Shown here one piece after another: positions 8,407 through 17,166 of a stretch of DNA of 42,647 nt (its first letter is position 1; every line of letters begins with the position of its first letter). The stretch comes from Candidatus Uhrbacteria bacterium (GTDB taxonomy: Bacteria; Patescibacteria; ABY1; SG8-24; UBA9934): positions 1-42,647 of the forward strand of contig JABJOE010000004.1 in NCBI GenBank assembly GCA_018664485.1, read 5' to 3'. The position numbers were made by a program, and so were the translations under genes. The notes below the pieces were generated by a model. The model ran no database searches, was not told the origin of the DNA, and worked only from the letters and a program-made list of their open reading frames with translations.

Positions 8407-10494
8407 CTATTGATCTCGCGAGAAAATAAAGATAGTAATTTCATTCTGACTGTCACCGACTCGAAGCCAAGAGTCGGCTTCTTGTTTTGCGGCTTCTGAA
8501 ATGCGGCTTGAGTCCCACCAGTAGTCATTTAAAACGAAGAAACCAAGATCTACGCCTGCGAGGTCCATTGCATCAATCATTGTCTCACGCGTAGGGTCGA
8601 CGTCTGCCATTTGCAGGTACTTTGAGTAGAGTTCTCCTCCGGTTGGGATTGGGTAATAGAAAATATCTTCATGGTAATACTGCGCAAATCCATAGAGTTC
8701 AAGTGCCGCTGCTGACACCGCTTGGTTGGCAAGTACTATGTATTGTTGGTCGCCTCCCATGTCGTTTATAGTTGTTGCAGCATCAAAGTCGGTTGTACTT
8801 ACGTTGAATCCGGCAGACCTAGCGTAGTTGTCATTGCGCGGGAATGCTCCATAGATACCCGAGCTTATAGTCAGGGTGAGGAGTACGGTGAAACCGAGTC
8901 GCAGAGCGCGTGCACGATTTTGTAAAATAGAAAAAATTCCATCGATCGCAAAACCGACATGCGGTATCAAAAATAGGAGGCTGATAGTTAGGAGGCGTTG
9001 CGCGTAATTTGTTCTTTCGTATTCAATAAGAAAATCAAACTGAAGTGTGAGCGTTAATATAAAGTAGTTGATCATCCACAGCACGACCATGAGTAGGGGC
9101 AGATGGATGCGGGCACCGGCATGACGTTTTATGAGCAGTATGGCACCAGCCATTGCAAGTACGAGACTGATCCAAAGCTGATTGTCGATAAAGAGATAGA
9201 GGCCGTCAAAAATACTTGAGAATTGATTGCGCCAGAAGCCAGTTAGATTAAGCTGATCCCACGCAAGATCTTGCAGCGAGAAAGAGATAAGTAGACCTGA
9301 CAGTGATGCCTGAATGAGAAATACTGCAGGAATGATGATAGCGCTCACAGTAGCGATTGGTGCAAGAAGGCTACCTTGTATTACGTTTGCGTGACGATTA
9401 GCCACGACCCATACGCAGAGTGTATATAGACATGCCGGGATACCGGCAAGTGGATGTGTAATGAGCGCTGCGAAGGCCAATAGACCGAGTAGAAGTCGTG
9501 GAGGTTGATGCTCGGTGCGTGCGAGTATTGGCAGGGAAAGAAGTATCAGTACTCCGGTAAATATGTAGGCAAGTGCTTGTGGGGTAGTTGAAATAAATAC
9601 TCCAAGCGGTAGAAGGAAAAGGGAGATCGCTGCCCAACCTTTGCCGGAAGCCGTTTGCGCAAATCCATAGATTCCAGCAGCTGACAGTAGTATGGCCCCC
9701 AAAATTGGTACGAGTACTGCATCTATCAGATAGATCGGTACTGAAAAAACCATTGATGATATCAACTCAAGTGCGTATTGGCCTATATAGTAAAAAGGTT
9801 TTGGTGTTATTGTTCCAAATTCAGCAATGTGGGAAATCGTTGTTCTGTGAATGAATGGGTCAAAACCATATCCTAATGAATATGTGAGCGTTGGCACTAT
9901 CCACACACTTAACAGAATAGAACCAAAAAGGGCGAAGCGGAGTCGGTTTGAAAGGAAAGGGGAGATTGTAATACTTAAGATGATAGCAATGGCGAGGCTG
10001 ATAATGCTACCGGGATCTGCTATTAGCCATACGGACCTTATAGCTTGAGTGATATCTATTGGTGCGATCGCATTCCACCATGCTGCGATACATATAATTA
10101 TGGCAATCAGTGCGGTCCATGTAAGGAAGTTTCCATTAAAGCCTTCTTCTTTTGCAGCAGATCCACCTCGCGCCATCCATGCACCTATGCATAGTGTCAG
10201 TAGACATAAAACGAAAAGCATCCATGACTGTACTATACTGATATAGTAAATGGCAGCTCCTCCGATAGCTAAAAGGGCAATGACAGCACTAAGGCCAACA
10301 CCCATTTGGATGAGAGTGTCTTTATCTTTTATGAGACGTGAGCCAAAGAGAGCTCCTGCGCATATGAGGAATATAACCAAACACAGCCCACCGATTGCTG
10401 CATTTTGCACACTCAATTGATTGAGTCCGGCCATCATAAGGGAGAGAACCCCGACAGAAAACCATTTGCCTTTTTTTACCAATGAGAGCACCAT
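8407..10494 (-). CDS. Large polytopic membrane protein, possible GT-C glycosyltransferase
   Basis: About 695 residues with many hydrophobic helices from about residue 8 to 570 and a soluble C-terminal part of about 130 residues. The segment GYGFDPFIHRTTISHIAEFG in a non-membrane loop, followed by TPKPFYYIGQY, resembles the first periplasmic loop of GT-C glycosyltransferases, which often holds acidic residues. I cannot place it in a named family. The open frame extends to 10533, but that would overlap the divergent gene at 10510, so the third Met (10494) is preferred. It lies antisense inside the glycan block and probably transfers a lipid-linked sugar or acts as a related envelope protein. 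Confidence 0.75.
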   Translation of the reverse strand: MVLSLVKKGKWFSVGVLSLMMAGLNQLSVQNAAIGGLCLVIFLICAGALFGSRLIKDKDTLIQMGVGLSAVIALLAIGGAAIYYISIVQSWMLFVLCLLTLCIGAWMARGGSAAKEEGFNGNFLTWTALIAIIICIAAWWNAIAPIDITQAIRSVWLIADPGSIISLAIAIILSITISPFLSNRLRFALFGSILLSVWIVPTLTYSLGYGFDPFIHRTTISHIAEFGTITPKPFYYIGQYALELISSMVFSVPIYLIDAVLVPILGAILLSAAGIYGFAQTASGKGWAAISLFLLPLGVFISTTPQALAYIFTGVLILLSLPILARTEHQPPRLLLGLLAFAALITHPLAGIPACLYTLCVWVVANRHANVIQGSLLAPIATVSAIIIPAVFLIQASLSGLLISFSLQDLAWDQLNLTGFWRNQFSSIFDGLYLFIDNQLWISLVLAMAGAILLIKRHAGARIHLPLLMVVLWMINYFILTLTLQFDFLIEYERTNYAQRLLTISLLFLIPHVGFAIDGIFSILQNRARALRLGFTVLLTLTISSGIYGAFPRNDNYARSAGFNVSTTDFDAATTINDMGGDQQYIVLANQAVSAAALELYGFAQYYHEDIFYYPIPTGGELYSKYLQMADVDPTRETMIDAMDLAGVDLGFFVLNDYWWDSSRISEAAKQEADSWLRVGDSQNEITIFIFSRDQ

Positions 10495-10509
10495 ATATAC
10501 AGATATTCT

Positions 10510-11085
10510 ATGCATAAACGCGATCCGGAGCAACTATTTCCGCATGACAAATTAATAAGGCCGTTTCTCGCCGTTATACCCAGGGCGGTACATCCAAACC
10601 ACGTTACGATTCTCCGCATGATTCTGACGCCGGTTGTTTTGTATTTTTTGTTTAAGCAGAATTATAATATTGGAGTTCCGCTGTTCGTGGTGACCGCGAT
10701 GACTGATGCACTTGATGGAACGCTTGCACGTGTGCGTAAACAGATTACTCGATGGGGTACATTCTACGATCCGATTGCAGACAAGATGTTAATTGGTTCA
10801 GTTATTATTTTGATTCTGCTCCAGCATGTGAACCCGCTGATTGCGTTTAGTGTAATTGGTGTTGAGATATTGATGATGGCTGGTGGGTGGTATCAGCGCC
10901 GCCGCGGTATAGTTGTGACAGCAAACATTTGGGGGAAGGTAAAGATGATTCTGGAATTTACCGGTGTGCTTCTTTTGCTGATTTCACTTTGGCTCGGTGT
11001 GGATTTATTTGTGGAGTTGTCAGAGGGGACTTTGATACTCGCGATTATCTTTGCGGTTATTGCATTGCTTACGTATAGCTTGTGA
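10510..11085 (+). CDS. CDP-alcohol phosphatidyltransferase
   Basis: The 191-residue membrane protein carries the complete family signature D-x2-DG-x2-AR-x8-G-x3-D-x3-D: Asp66, Asp69, Gly70, Ala73, Arg74, Gly83, Asp87 and Asp91. These residues bind the divalent metals and the CDP-diacylglycerol substrate. Hydrophobic helices cover most of the rest. The product could be phosphatidylglycerol phosphate, a phosphatidylinositol-type lipid or another phospholipid; the motif does not decide. It starts the divergent plus-strand run and its stop overlaps the GTG of the next membrane protein. Confidence 0.9.
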   Translation: MHKRDPEQLFPHDKLIRPFLAVIPRAVHPNHVTILRMILTPVVLYFLFKQNYNIGVPLFVVTAMTDALDGTLARVRKQITRWGTFYDPIADKMLIGSVIILILLQHVNPLIAFSVIGVEILMMAGGWYQRRRGIVVTANIWGKVKMILEFTGVLLLLISLWLGVDLFVELSEGTLILAIIFAVIALLTYSL

Positions 11086-12701
11086 TCGTATCCTGGAAAT
11101 CATTTATAAGAATTTTCGTACCACTAGTTTTTTTTGTGTCCACGCTAGGTTTTGCGCTTAGCGTTCCCTCAGACGTTTATATTTCTCCGGATGAAAGTGC
11201 TAATGCGTTATTTTCAGAATTGTTTGCAAGCGAACAGAGGCTTTGGACAACGGAAGAATTGAATATTCCGCTCGATGGAATCATTCATCCTAGATCTATT
11301 GTTGCCATTGAGGATAAGTCGGTTCCTGTAAGCTTTTTGGGACTCCCAGTTTTGTACGGAACATTTGCCGCGGTATTAGGTTCTTGGGTTTTAGTTTTTC
11401 TCACACCGGTCCTCGCTCTTTTATCTGTCCTTGCGTGGAGGGCTACTGTGAAAAAACTTTGGAAGGATGATTTGCTTGCAGATCTGTCGGCATTGGCTCT
11501 GATGATTCACCCGGCATTCTGGTATTACAGTTCTCGCGGGTTCATGCACAATATATTGTTCACGGCACTTCTTATATTCGCAGCATGGTTTTGGATCGTA
11601 AAGCCGTTGTATGGGTCTGATCGTAATGCGTCATTTGATGTTATAGCAAGTGGGGCTTGTATTGGTTTAGCACTTGCAACGCGTGGGTCTGAGCTTATAT
11701 GGATGGGGGTGGCGATCGTTGGTTTGTTCTATGTGTCACGTAAGGCTCTTAGTTTTCAAAAAATTATACTGTTTGCCGTTGGGTTGTCGGTCGCTCTTTT
11801 GCCATTTGCCGGTTTGCAAAATGCTATATACGGATCGCCATTGAGCGTTGGTTATACAGTTGAGAGTACTGAGGTTGCGGTAGTTGAGGATAACTCACAG
11901 GAAGATGCTTCGACGTTTGATCAGTGGGTTGAGGGTTCATCACTTGGATCAATTCTGCTTCCATTTGGTATTCATGAAAGAAATATTTTAAACAATGTTC
12001 TTAATTACGGTTTACTACTTTATCCGTGGATGACGTTGTTGGCATTAGCCGGAGCGTTGCTGCTTGCGAGAAATAAAGAGTACAGGCGTTATATTCTGTT
12101 GACGTTATTTGTAGGTATTTGGCTTTTGATTGTTTACGGTAGCTGGTCGTTCAATGACAACCCAGATCCGTCAGCTATCACTATTGGAGATTCTCATGTC
12201 CGCTACTGGCTTCCATTATTTGTTTTGATGACACCGTTTGTCGCGCACCTCTTCAGCTATGCTGTGAAGTCACGCCATACTTTGCAGAAGGTTTCTATAC
12301 TTACGATAATTTTGTGCATCTTGCTATCAGGCCAGTTGGTATTCTTTGGAAAGGATGGTGTTCTTGCTGCTCGCACAAATTTACATGAAGCATCTCAAAA
12401 ACGTGAGATCATTTTGGAAAATACAGATGATGATGGAATTATTGTAGTTGACTACGCAGATAAATATTTGTTCCCGGATCGTCGAGTTGTAATACCATTG
12501 CGTGACGACAGTACCTACGCTGCTATGCCTGAGATGGTGCTGCTCACAAGCTTGTATTATTTTGGAATCACATTCCCGCAGACCGATATGGATTATCTTA
12601 ATGGTGAAAAGCTTGGTGACATGGGGTTACGGATTGATCCAATTGTTACAACGGGGGAGGAGACTTTGTATCAGATTAGAATGACAGATACAGAATTTTG
12701 A
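11082..12701 (+). CDS. Polytopic membrane protein, GT39/PMT-like (GT-C fold)
   Basis: This 539-residue protein starts at GTG, overlapping the previous stop. It has an N-terminal membrane helix followed by an acidic first loop (SPDESANALFS), the place where GT-C enzymes of the PMT/ArnT type carry catalytic acidic residues. About ten further hydrophobic segments follow, then a soluble C-terminal domain of about 110 residues. The substrate would be a polyprenyl-phosphate sugar, which the GT2 enzymes could supply (inference). The assignment rests on topology and the loop motif, so a different membrane function is possible. Confidence 0.7.
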   Translation: MIVSWKSFIRIFVPLVFFVSTLGFALSVPSDVYISPDESANALFSELFASEQRLWTTEELNIPLDGIIHPRSIVAIEDKSVPVSFLGLPVLYGTFAAVLGSWVLVFLTPVLALLSVLAWRATVKKLWKDDLLADLSALALMIHPAFWYYSSRGFMHNILFTALLIFAAWFWIVKPLYGSDRNASFDVIASGACIGLALATRGSELIWMGVAIVGLFYVSRKALSFQKIILFAVGLSVALLPFAGLQNAIYGSPLSVGYTVESTEVAVVEDNSQEDASTFDQWVEGSSLGSILLPFGIHERNILNNVLNYGLLLYPWMTLLALAGALLLARNKEYRRYILLTLFVGIWLLIVYGSWSFNDNPDPSAITIGDSHVRYWLPLFVLMTPFVAHLFSYAVKSRHTLQKVSILTIILCILLSGQLVFFGKDGVLAARTNLHEASQKREIILENTDDDGIIVVDYADKYLFPDRRVVIPLRDDSTYAAMPEMVLLTSLYYFGITFPQTDMDYLNGEKLGDMGLRIDPIVTTGEETLYQIRMTDTEF

Positions 12702-12703
12702 GT

Positions 12704-14170
12704 ATGAAGATTTTTCGTTTACTCACACAATTTGTAATCATTGCAGTTCCGGTTGTTTTGTTTTTATGGTTGCTTGTCATTGACATAGCCCCGTCAGGCG
12801 AGCGATATGTGACGTGGGGAGTTGATGAGCCGTCGCCGTTCATTGATAGACTATTGCCAGATCAAAGACTTCTTGAAGGGCAGACTACGGCGCAAGGTGA
12901 ACTGTACGTATCAATCATTGATGAGCCTGTGTATTTCGGTATGCACCTCCCACATACTGATTTTGATGAAATGGAAGTTGCTTTAACATTTAAAAATGAT
13001 GATCAGCCAATTGTTGAGCTCGGTTCTTTAGTTGATATTCAGTCACAGTCATATGATTTACGTCCACTGCATAATCGTATTATTGATGAGTTGGACTGGG
13101 AGGTACTTGAGTCGGATGGAGCATATTTATATCAACGGGCGGGAAATTATGCCTCAATTGATGAGTTTGTAGAGAGCCCACCAGAGCGCTCAACGGTCGC
13201 CGTGTATCATGCTGACCTTGAAACGCCATATCGTATGGAGAGCTATCAGCAGTTGGGAGTATCTCAAACATTCGACGTTTCGCTTCGTGGATATCACAAA
13301 TACGTTACGTATATTAAGGATGAAACCTTTGATTTAGCTGTATCTTGGATGGACATGAACCGCACGGCTGGCGCTGATGAAGGGGCTGTTAGACTCCGTA
13401 ATGAAGACGGAGATGTGTTGTATGAGCATTTTTTCGACGACGATGAGAATATAACTGAGAATCAGGTGAGTGACGATGGATATGCGCGGATTACTTATCC
13501 GGATTTGCCCGAGGGTGTATATAGTGTTGAGTTATCTGGAACGAGTGATATTTTCTGGCGAGCTATTACAACTACGCAGCGATATGTGTCGTTTGTAAAC
13601 AAGATCAATCTGGGTGACGATGTTGGTCATTTAGCTCAACCACGAGCAACTACGTTTTATACAAATGCAAAACATTTAACGGCACAAACATTACACGCTG
13701 ACGCCACGCAACGTATTACAGTTGGGTCTGGTGTAATTGTTGTAGATGAAACGCATAGAAAAATGTTTCACGATGTTGATGATCTCGGGGTTGTGTCTGG
13801 ATTAAGTCCGGTGGGAGATATTGAAATTGTGGGAGATGGAAAGTTTGCTTTTTCACAAGCCGCTTTCTTTGATCCAGATCCGATCTCAATGAACGCATAT
13901 TCCGATGTTGATGTTCAGGGAATCGATTACGTTCTCACAACTTATGAGTCTCCGTTGCAGGTTGGCGATTGGCTTGTTGCAAGCGGATTATTTGATCTGG
14001 CTTCACTTCGATCTTTGGATGAATTGAAGATGACGGTTTCCGTGCCAGGTATCGAAACGTTCCAGGGAGTTGTGGATGTCACAGCTATCGATGCTACTTT
14101 TATCCGTGAGACGCTGGACGTACGCGGATTCTTGTCAGCCGTTCGTGAGCTTTTACCATTCGGTCTATGA
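12704..14170 (+). CDS. Membrane-anchored extracytoplasmic protein of unknown function
   Basis: About 488 residues. One hydrophobic segment at about residues 5-25 anchors it; the remaining 460 or so residues are polar, alternate in beta-like patterns and contain no cysteine pair or catalytic motif I recognise. The predicted location is outside the membrane. A TTG at 12698 overlapping the previous stop is an alternative start. The ATG at 12704, three bases after that stop, is preferred because MKIFRLL leads directly into the anchor. It is translationally linked to the GT-C-like gene before it and a small membrane protein after it, so it probably serves the same envelope pathway. Confidence 0.7.
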   Translation: MKIFRLLTQFVIIAVPVVLFLWLLVIDIAPSGERYVTWGVDEPSPFIDRLLPDQRLLEGQTTAQGELYVSIIDEPVYFGMHLPHTDFDEMEVALTFKNDDQPIVELGSLVDIQSQSYDLRPLHNRIIDELDWEVLESDGAYLYQRAGNYASIDEFVESPPERSTVAVYHADLETPYRMESYQQLGVSQTFDVSLRGYHKYVTYIKDETFDLAVSWMDMNRTAGADEGAVRLRNEDGDVLYEHFFDDDENITENQVSDDGYARITYPDLPEGVYSVELSGTSDIFWRAITTTQRYVSFVNKINLGDDVGHLAQPRATTFYTNAKHLTAQTLHADATQRITVGSGVIVVDETHRKMFHDVDDLGVVSGLSPVGDIEIVGDGKFAFSQAAFFDPDPISMNAYSDVDVQGIDYVLTTYESPLQVGDWLVASGLFDLASLRSLDELKMTVSVPGIETFQGVVDVTAIDATFIRETLDVRGFLSAVRELLPFGL

Positions 14171-14517
14171 GCGATATATTAAAAACCGGTTTCCACACAT
14201 CGTTACTTTCATACGCATTGTTTTTCTTTGCTGATTACATGCGGCCAGGATTTGTAAGCATCACGTTTTCAGTACATTGGTTTTTACTAACCGCTATTAT
14301 ATTCGGAATTCTGTGGACATTTGCAGCAGACCGCGCAAAATCAGAAAAATTCCTTGGAAGAATGTGGCGATGGATATGGCAGCTTGTGTTTGGATTACTT
14401 TTATTCATGATGGTGTGGCAGGCTATGTCTAGTGCAGGTGACTTGCGTATTTTCGTAGCTTTGGTAGGCTTTTTATTACCTTGGATTGTTATTAGATTAC
14501 TTTCATATGAGCGTTGA
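14167..14517 (+). CDS. Small membrane protein, unknown function
   Basis: This 116-residue protein has four hydrophobic segments (about 11-23, 32-49, 72-88 and 92-109) and little else. It overlaps the preceding gene by 4 bp (ATGA), and its last 11 bases overlap the HIT gene. No family is recognised. The tight packing in the run 10510-14517 suggests it is a subunit or accessory protein of that membrane system. Confidence 0.7.
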   Translation: MSDILKTGFHTSLLSYALFFFADYMRPGFVSITFSVHWFLLTAIIFGILWTFAADRAKSEKFLGRMWRWIWQLVFGLLLFMMVWQAMSSAGDLRIFVALVGFLLPWIVIRLLSYER

Positions 14518-14914
14518 TTGTCTATTTTGTAAAATTATTGCAGGCGAAGTTCCTTCGTATAAAATCTACGAAGATCAAAATGTTTGTGCATTTTTAAATA
14601 TATACCCGTACTCAAAGGGTCACACATTAATTATTCCGAAAGAACATTCAGAGGATTTGACGGCTGCGAGTAAAGAGTCTGCTTTGTATGTGATGGGGGT
14701 ATTGCATGATATTGCTCCTAAGATTGTAGATGCGCTTGGTGCTACTGGATACAATTTGGGAATGAATCACGGAGCTGACGCAGGTCAACTTATTTTCCAC
14801 ACACATCTGCATGTTATTCCACGATATAAAAACGACGAACGTAAGTTTGAAAAATTGGATGTCACACCCGAGGAGCTCGAGGTTGTCGCGGAGCAGATTC
14901 GTGCGAAGATATAG
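14507..14914 (+). CDS. HIT family nucleotide hydrolase/transferase
   Basis: The 135-residue protein begins MSVDCLFCKIIAGEVPSYKI and carries the histidine triad HTHLHVIPR near the C-terminus, preceded by NLGMNHGADAGQ. This is the classic bacterial Hint-type layout and length. Such enzymes cleave nucleoside phosphoramidates or adenylates through a nucleotidyl-histidine intermediate. The start at 14507 gives the usual family N-terminus; an upstream ATG at 14486 would add seven residues inside the previous gene. It is cytosolic and probably unrelated to the surrounding envelope genes except through transcription. Confidence 0.95.
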   Translation: MSVDCLFCKIIAGEVPSYKIYEDQNVCAFLNIYPYSKGHTLIIPKEHSEDLTAASKESALYVMGVLHDIAPKIVDALGATGYNLGMNHGADAGQLIFHTHLHVIPRYKNDERKFEKLDVTPEELEVVAEQIRAKI

Positions 14915-14946
14915 TCTACGAAATAGATTGTGCTAGAGGAATTTGT

Positions 14947-15705
14947 ATGAAATTGAAATATCTTTGCTTAAATTTGTGGCAGGGCGGAAATAACATGGAT
15001 GATATTTTGGCTTTTATAAAAAAGGAAGATCCTGACGTTCTGGCTTTGCAAGAAGTTTACGATGGACATGATCTGTCTTGGGAGAGGAAATTTCGGTCCA
15101 TGGACGTTCTGCGTGATGCATTGGATTATTCACATGAACATTTCGCCCCTGCCTTTTTAGAACGTACTGAATTTGGAAAAGTAGAACAGGGTAATGCTGT
15201 TTTTTCAAGACACCCCATAGATAATACGTCTGTTGTATTTTTCGATCAGCCTTATGGCGAGCGAGAGGATGCGCCAGGATATTACAAGACAACACCAAGA
15301 AATTTACAGCGTGTAGATATTCTTGTACCGGAAGGACCGTTGTCTATCTTTAATACTCAAGGAATTTGGGGGACCCATGGGGATGATTCAGATCGACGTT
15401 TAGCAATGGGTAGAACTATAGCTCGCGAAATTTCAAAAACAGATAAATATATTTTGGGAGGAGATTTCAACGTTAAAGAGGGCACAAAGACCGTTGGGCT
15501 AATCGAAGAGTTTGGCGAAAATGTCTTCTCCGGATCGTTAAAATCAAGTTTTAATTTACGGGAAAAGAAGGATCCTGGCTTTGCTGTTGCTGTAGTTGAT
15601 ATGGTTTTTTCGAGCTCAAACGTAAAAGTTATAGAAAAGTCTTGCCCAGACATAGATGTGTCTGATCATTTGCCACTTATTGTTACATTTGAAGCGGTTT
15701 CTTAG
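14947..15705 (+). CDS. Endonuclease/exonuclease/phosphatase (EEP) family protein
   Basis: The 252-residue protein shows the EEP metal-dependent phosphoesterase motifs: CLNLWQGG at the N-terminus, the catalytic acidic residue in ALQEVYD, the metal and substrate residues in ILGGDFNV, and the C-terminal SDHLPLIV. The family includes DNA-repair nucleases, sphingomyelinase-like phosphodiesterases and inositol phosphatases. There is no signal peptide, so it should be cytosolic. A purine-rich AGAGGA about 7 nt before the ATG is one of the few clear Shine-Dalgarno sites here. The substrate is not determined. Confidence 0.88.
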   Translation: MKLKYLCLNLWQGGNNMDDILAFIKKEDPDVLALQEVYDGHDLSWERKFRSMDVLRDALDYSHEHFAPAFLERTEFGKVEQGNAVFSRHPIDNTSVVFFDQPYGEREDAPGYYKTTPRNLQRVDILVPEGPLSIFNTQGIWGTHGDDSDRRLAMGRTIAREISKTDKYILGGDFNVKEGTKTVGLIEEFGENVFSGSLKSSFNLREKKDPGFAVAVVDMVFSSSNVKVIEKSCPDIDVSDHLPLIVTFEAVS

Positions 15706-15746
15706 CGGTTGACGCTAGACGAAAGAATGGTTAAAGTCTCTTTAAT

Positions 15747-16757
15747 ATGAAGATACTTGTTACAGGCGGTTGTGGATTTATAGGCTCTCATTTTATTAGG
15801 GCCGTTTTTAAGCAGCGTCCGGATTGGGAGGTTGTTAACTTGGATGCGCTTACGTATGCGGGTAGTCTCGCAAATACGATAGATATTCAGACTCACCCTC
15901 GTTATAGGTTTGTATACGGCTCAATCATAGATAAGAATCTTGTCGACACACTCGTTGCCGAGGTAGACGCGGTTGTGAACTTTGCTGCTGAAACCCACGT
16001 TGATCGATCATTGATGGACAACGAGCCATTCATTATGACAAACATTTTAGGCGTGCAACGTTTGATTGACGCTTGCGTTAAACACGGAAAGCGTTTTCAT
16101 CATGTGAGTACCGACGAAGTGTTTGGATCTTTAGGACCACAAGACGAACGGTTTCATGAAGAGACTCCATATGCTCCGAAGAATCCGTACTCAGCTACAA
16201 AGGCGGCGTCTGACCATCTTGTGCGCGCTGCAGTACACTCACATGCACTTCGAGGGACAATTTCAAACTGTACAAACAACTACGGATCATTCCTGTATCC
16301 CGAAAAGTTTTTGGCAATCGCAATTACAAATATTATTGAAGGGAAGCCAATTAGCATTCAGGGTGACGGTAAACAGATTCGTGACTGGATTCATGCAGCG
16401 GATCATGGCGCTGGTATTCTTGCTATTTTGGAGCGTGGACAGATTGGTCACACGTACATGATGGGAGGAGATTGTGAAATGAACATTGCCGACACTGCGC
16501 GTTTAGTTTTGAAGGTGATGGGTGCGAAGGATGATATGTTGCAGTTTGGAAAAGATCGACCTGGACAGGACCGACGGTACGCAATTCAATTTGGAAAAAT
16601 AGAAAACGAACTTGGATGGACACCTTCCCGTACTTTTGAAGAAGGTTTGGAGGAGATGGTACAGTGGTACCGAGAGAATGAATATTGGTGGAAGCCAATT
16701 AAGCAGAGTAGTGGGTATAGAAAGTGGTACGAAGCTCAGATAGGAGGATTAGTCTAA
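15747..16757 (+). CDS. rfbB: dTDP-glucose 4,6-dehydratase
   Basis: The 336-residue protein has GGCGFIGSH at 7-15 for NAD+ binding, the catalytic Thr122-Asp123-Glu124 in STDEVFG, and the Tyr148/Lys152 pair in NPYSATKAASDH. These match RfbB, which converts dTDP-glucose to dTDP-4-keto-6-deoxyglucose in dTDP-L-rhamnose synthesis. Length is normal for the family. rfbC and rfbD follow after a 0.4-kb gap occupied by palindromic elements. The 5' arm of one element overlaps the stop codon of this gene. rfbA, needed to make dTDP-glucose, is not in the window. Confidence 0.96.
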   Translation: MKILVTGGCGFIGSHFIRAVFKQRPDWEVVNLDALTYAGSLANTIDIQTHPRYRFVYGSIIDKNLVDTLVAEVDAVVNFAAETHVDRSLMDNEPFIMTNILGVQRLIDACVKHGKRFHHVSTDEVFGSLGPQDERFHEETPYAPKNPYSATKAASDHLVRAAVHSHALRGTISNCTNNYGSFLYPEKFLAIAITNIIEGKPISIQGDGKQIRDWIHAADHGAGILAILERGQIGHTYMMGGDCEMNIADTARLVLKVMGAKDDMLQFGKDRPGQDRRYAIQFGKIENELGWTPSRTFEEGLEEMVQWYRENEYWWKPIKQSSGYRKWYEAQIGGLV

Positions 16758-16876
16758 ACGTTCAGATCTGGGTCATTGTCGGCTTACGGGTCCCGACAGA
16801 CTTCGTCAACGTACGTATGAGTACGTTTCCTGGTCTGTCACCCGCGCACCGAAACTAACCACATATCTGAACGTTT
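16756..16876. repeat. Covarying imperfect palindrome, family 1, copy 2
   Basis: A perfect 12-bp outer arm, AAACGTTCAGAT (16756-16767) with ATCTGAACGTTT (16865-16876), encloses the same nested stems as the element at 6-78: TCGG/CCGA (16779-16782, 16849-16852), CGGGT/ACCCG, CAGAC/GTCTG (16797-16801, 16833-16837) and ACGTAC/GTACGT (16809-16814, 16821-16826). Compared with copy 1, CACACT/AGTGTG has become CAGAC/GTCTG and ATGGGT/ACCCAT has become ACGGGT/ACCCG, so the pairing is kept. The left arm includes the rfbB stop codon. There is no T-tract. Confidence 0.8.
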
Positions 16877-16987
16877 ATGCGCCGCGGCTTCCCACCGATT
16901 TCTCTGCGCCTAGAACTGAACTCAAGTGCGTAAATCTATATGGTTATTAGTTGGTTCTGTCATCGCTGCTAATCAGTCGTAATTTCC
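16877..16987. other. Gap between the two rfbB-rfbC palindromes
   Basis: This 111-bp stretch holds no gene. It contains ATTAG/CTAAT pairing around 16944-16973 and a segment (TTTATGCG ... TGCGCCTAGAACTGA, 16874-16920) that resembles the right part of the following element (TTTATGCG ... TACGCCTAAAATGA). It may therefore be a degraded member of the same repeat group. Confidence 0.4.
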
Positions 16988-17162
16988 TATACCAATCCTC
17001 TTCGAGGCCGTAGAGGGTTTAGTACTTGGGCCATTATCGGCTTACGGGTCCCGACAGGCTTCGTTTATGCGTGGAGAGTATCCGGCGAAGCCGGACCAGG
17101 CTTCGCCTGGCGGCTCCTCGTCGTTTTCCCTACGCCTAAAATGACCTAAATAGATTGGTATA
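16988..17162. repeat. Imperfect palindrome, family 1-related, with two tandem hairpins
   Basis: Outer arms TATACCAAT (16988-16996) and ATTGGTATA (17154-17162) are exact complements. The interior repeats the family 1 core TCGGCTTACGGGTCCCGACA (from about 17037), followed by CTTCG, but the middle differs. It carries two perfect tandem hairpins, TCCGGC-gaa-GCCGGA (17081-17095) and CCAGGC-ttc-GCCTGG (17096-17110). The right arm ends four bases before the rfbC ATG. Transcripts of rfbC would therefore start inside, or read through, this fold, which could affect translation. Confidence 0.7.
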
Positions 17163-17166
17163 TTGT

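Noticed and set aside
10495..10533. N-terminal extension of the minus-strand membrane protein
   Set aside because: The extended start lies inside the divergent phosphatidyltransferase gene; the Met at 10494 avoids the overlap and leads straight into the first membrane helix.
16756..17162. Intrinsic terminators between rfbB and rfbC
   Set aside because: The stems are long and interrupted by conserved internal loops, and no T-run follows either element.
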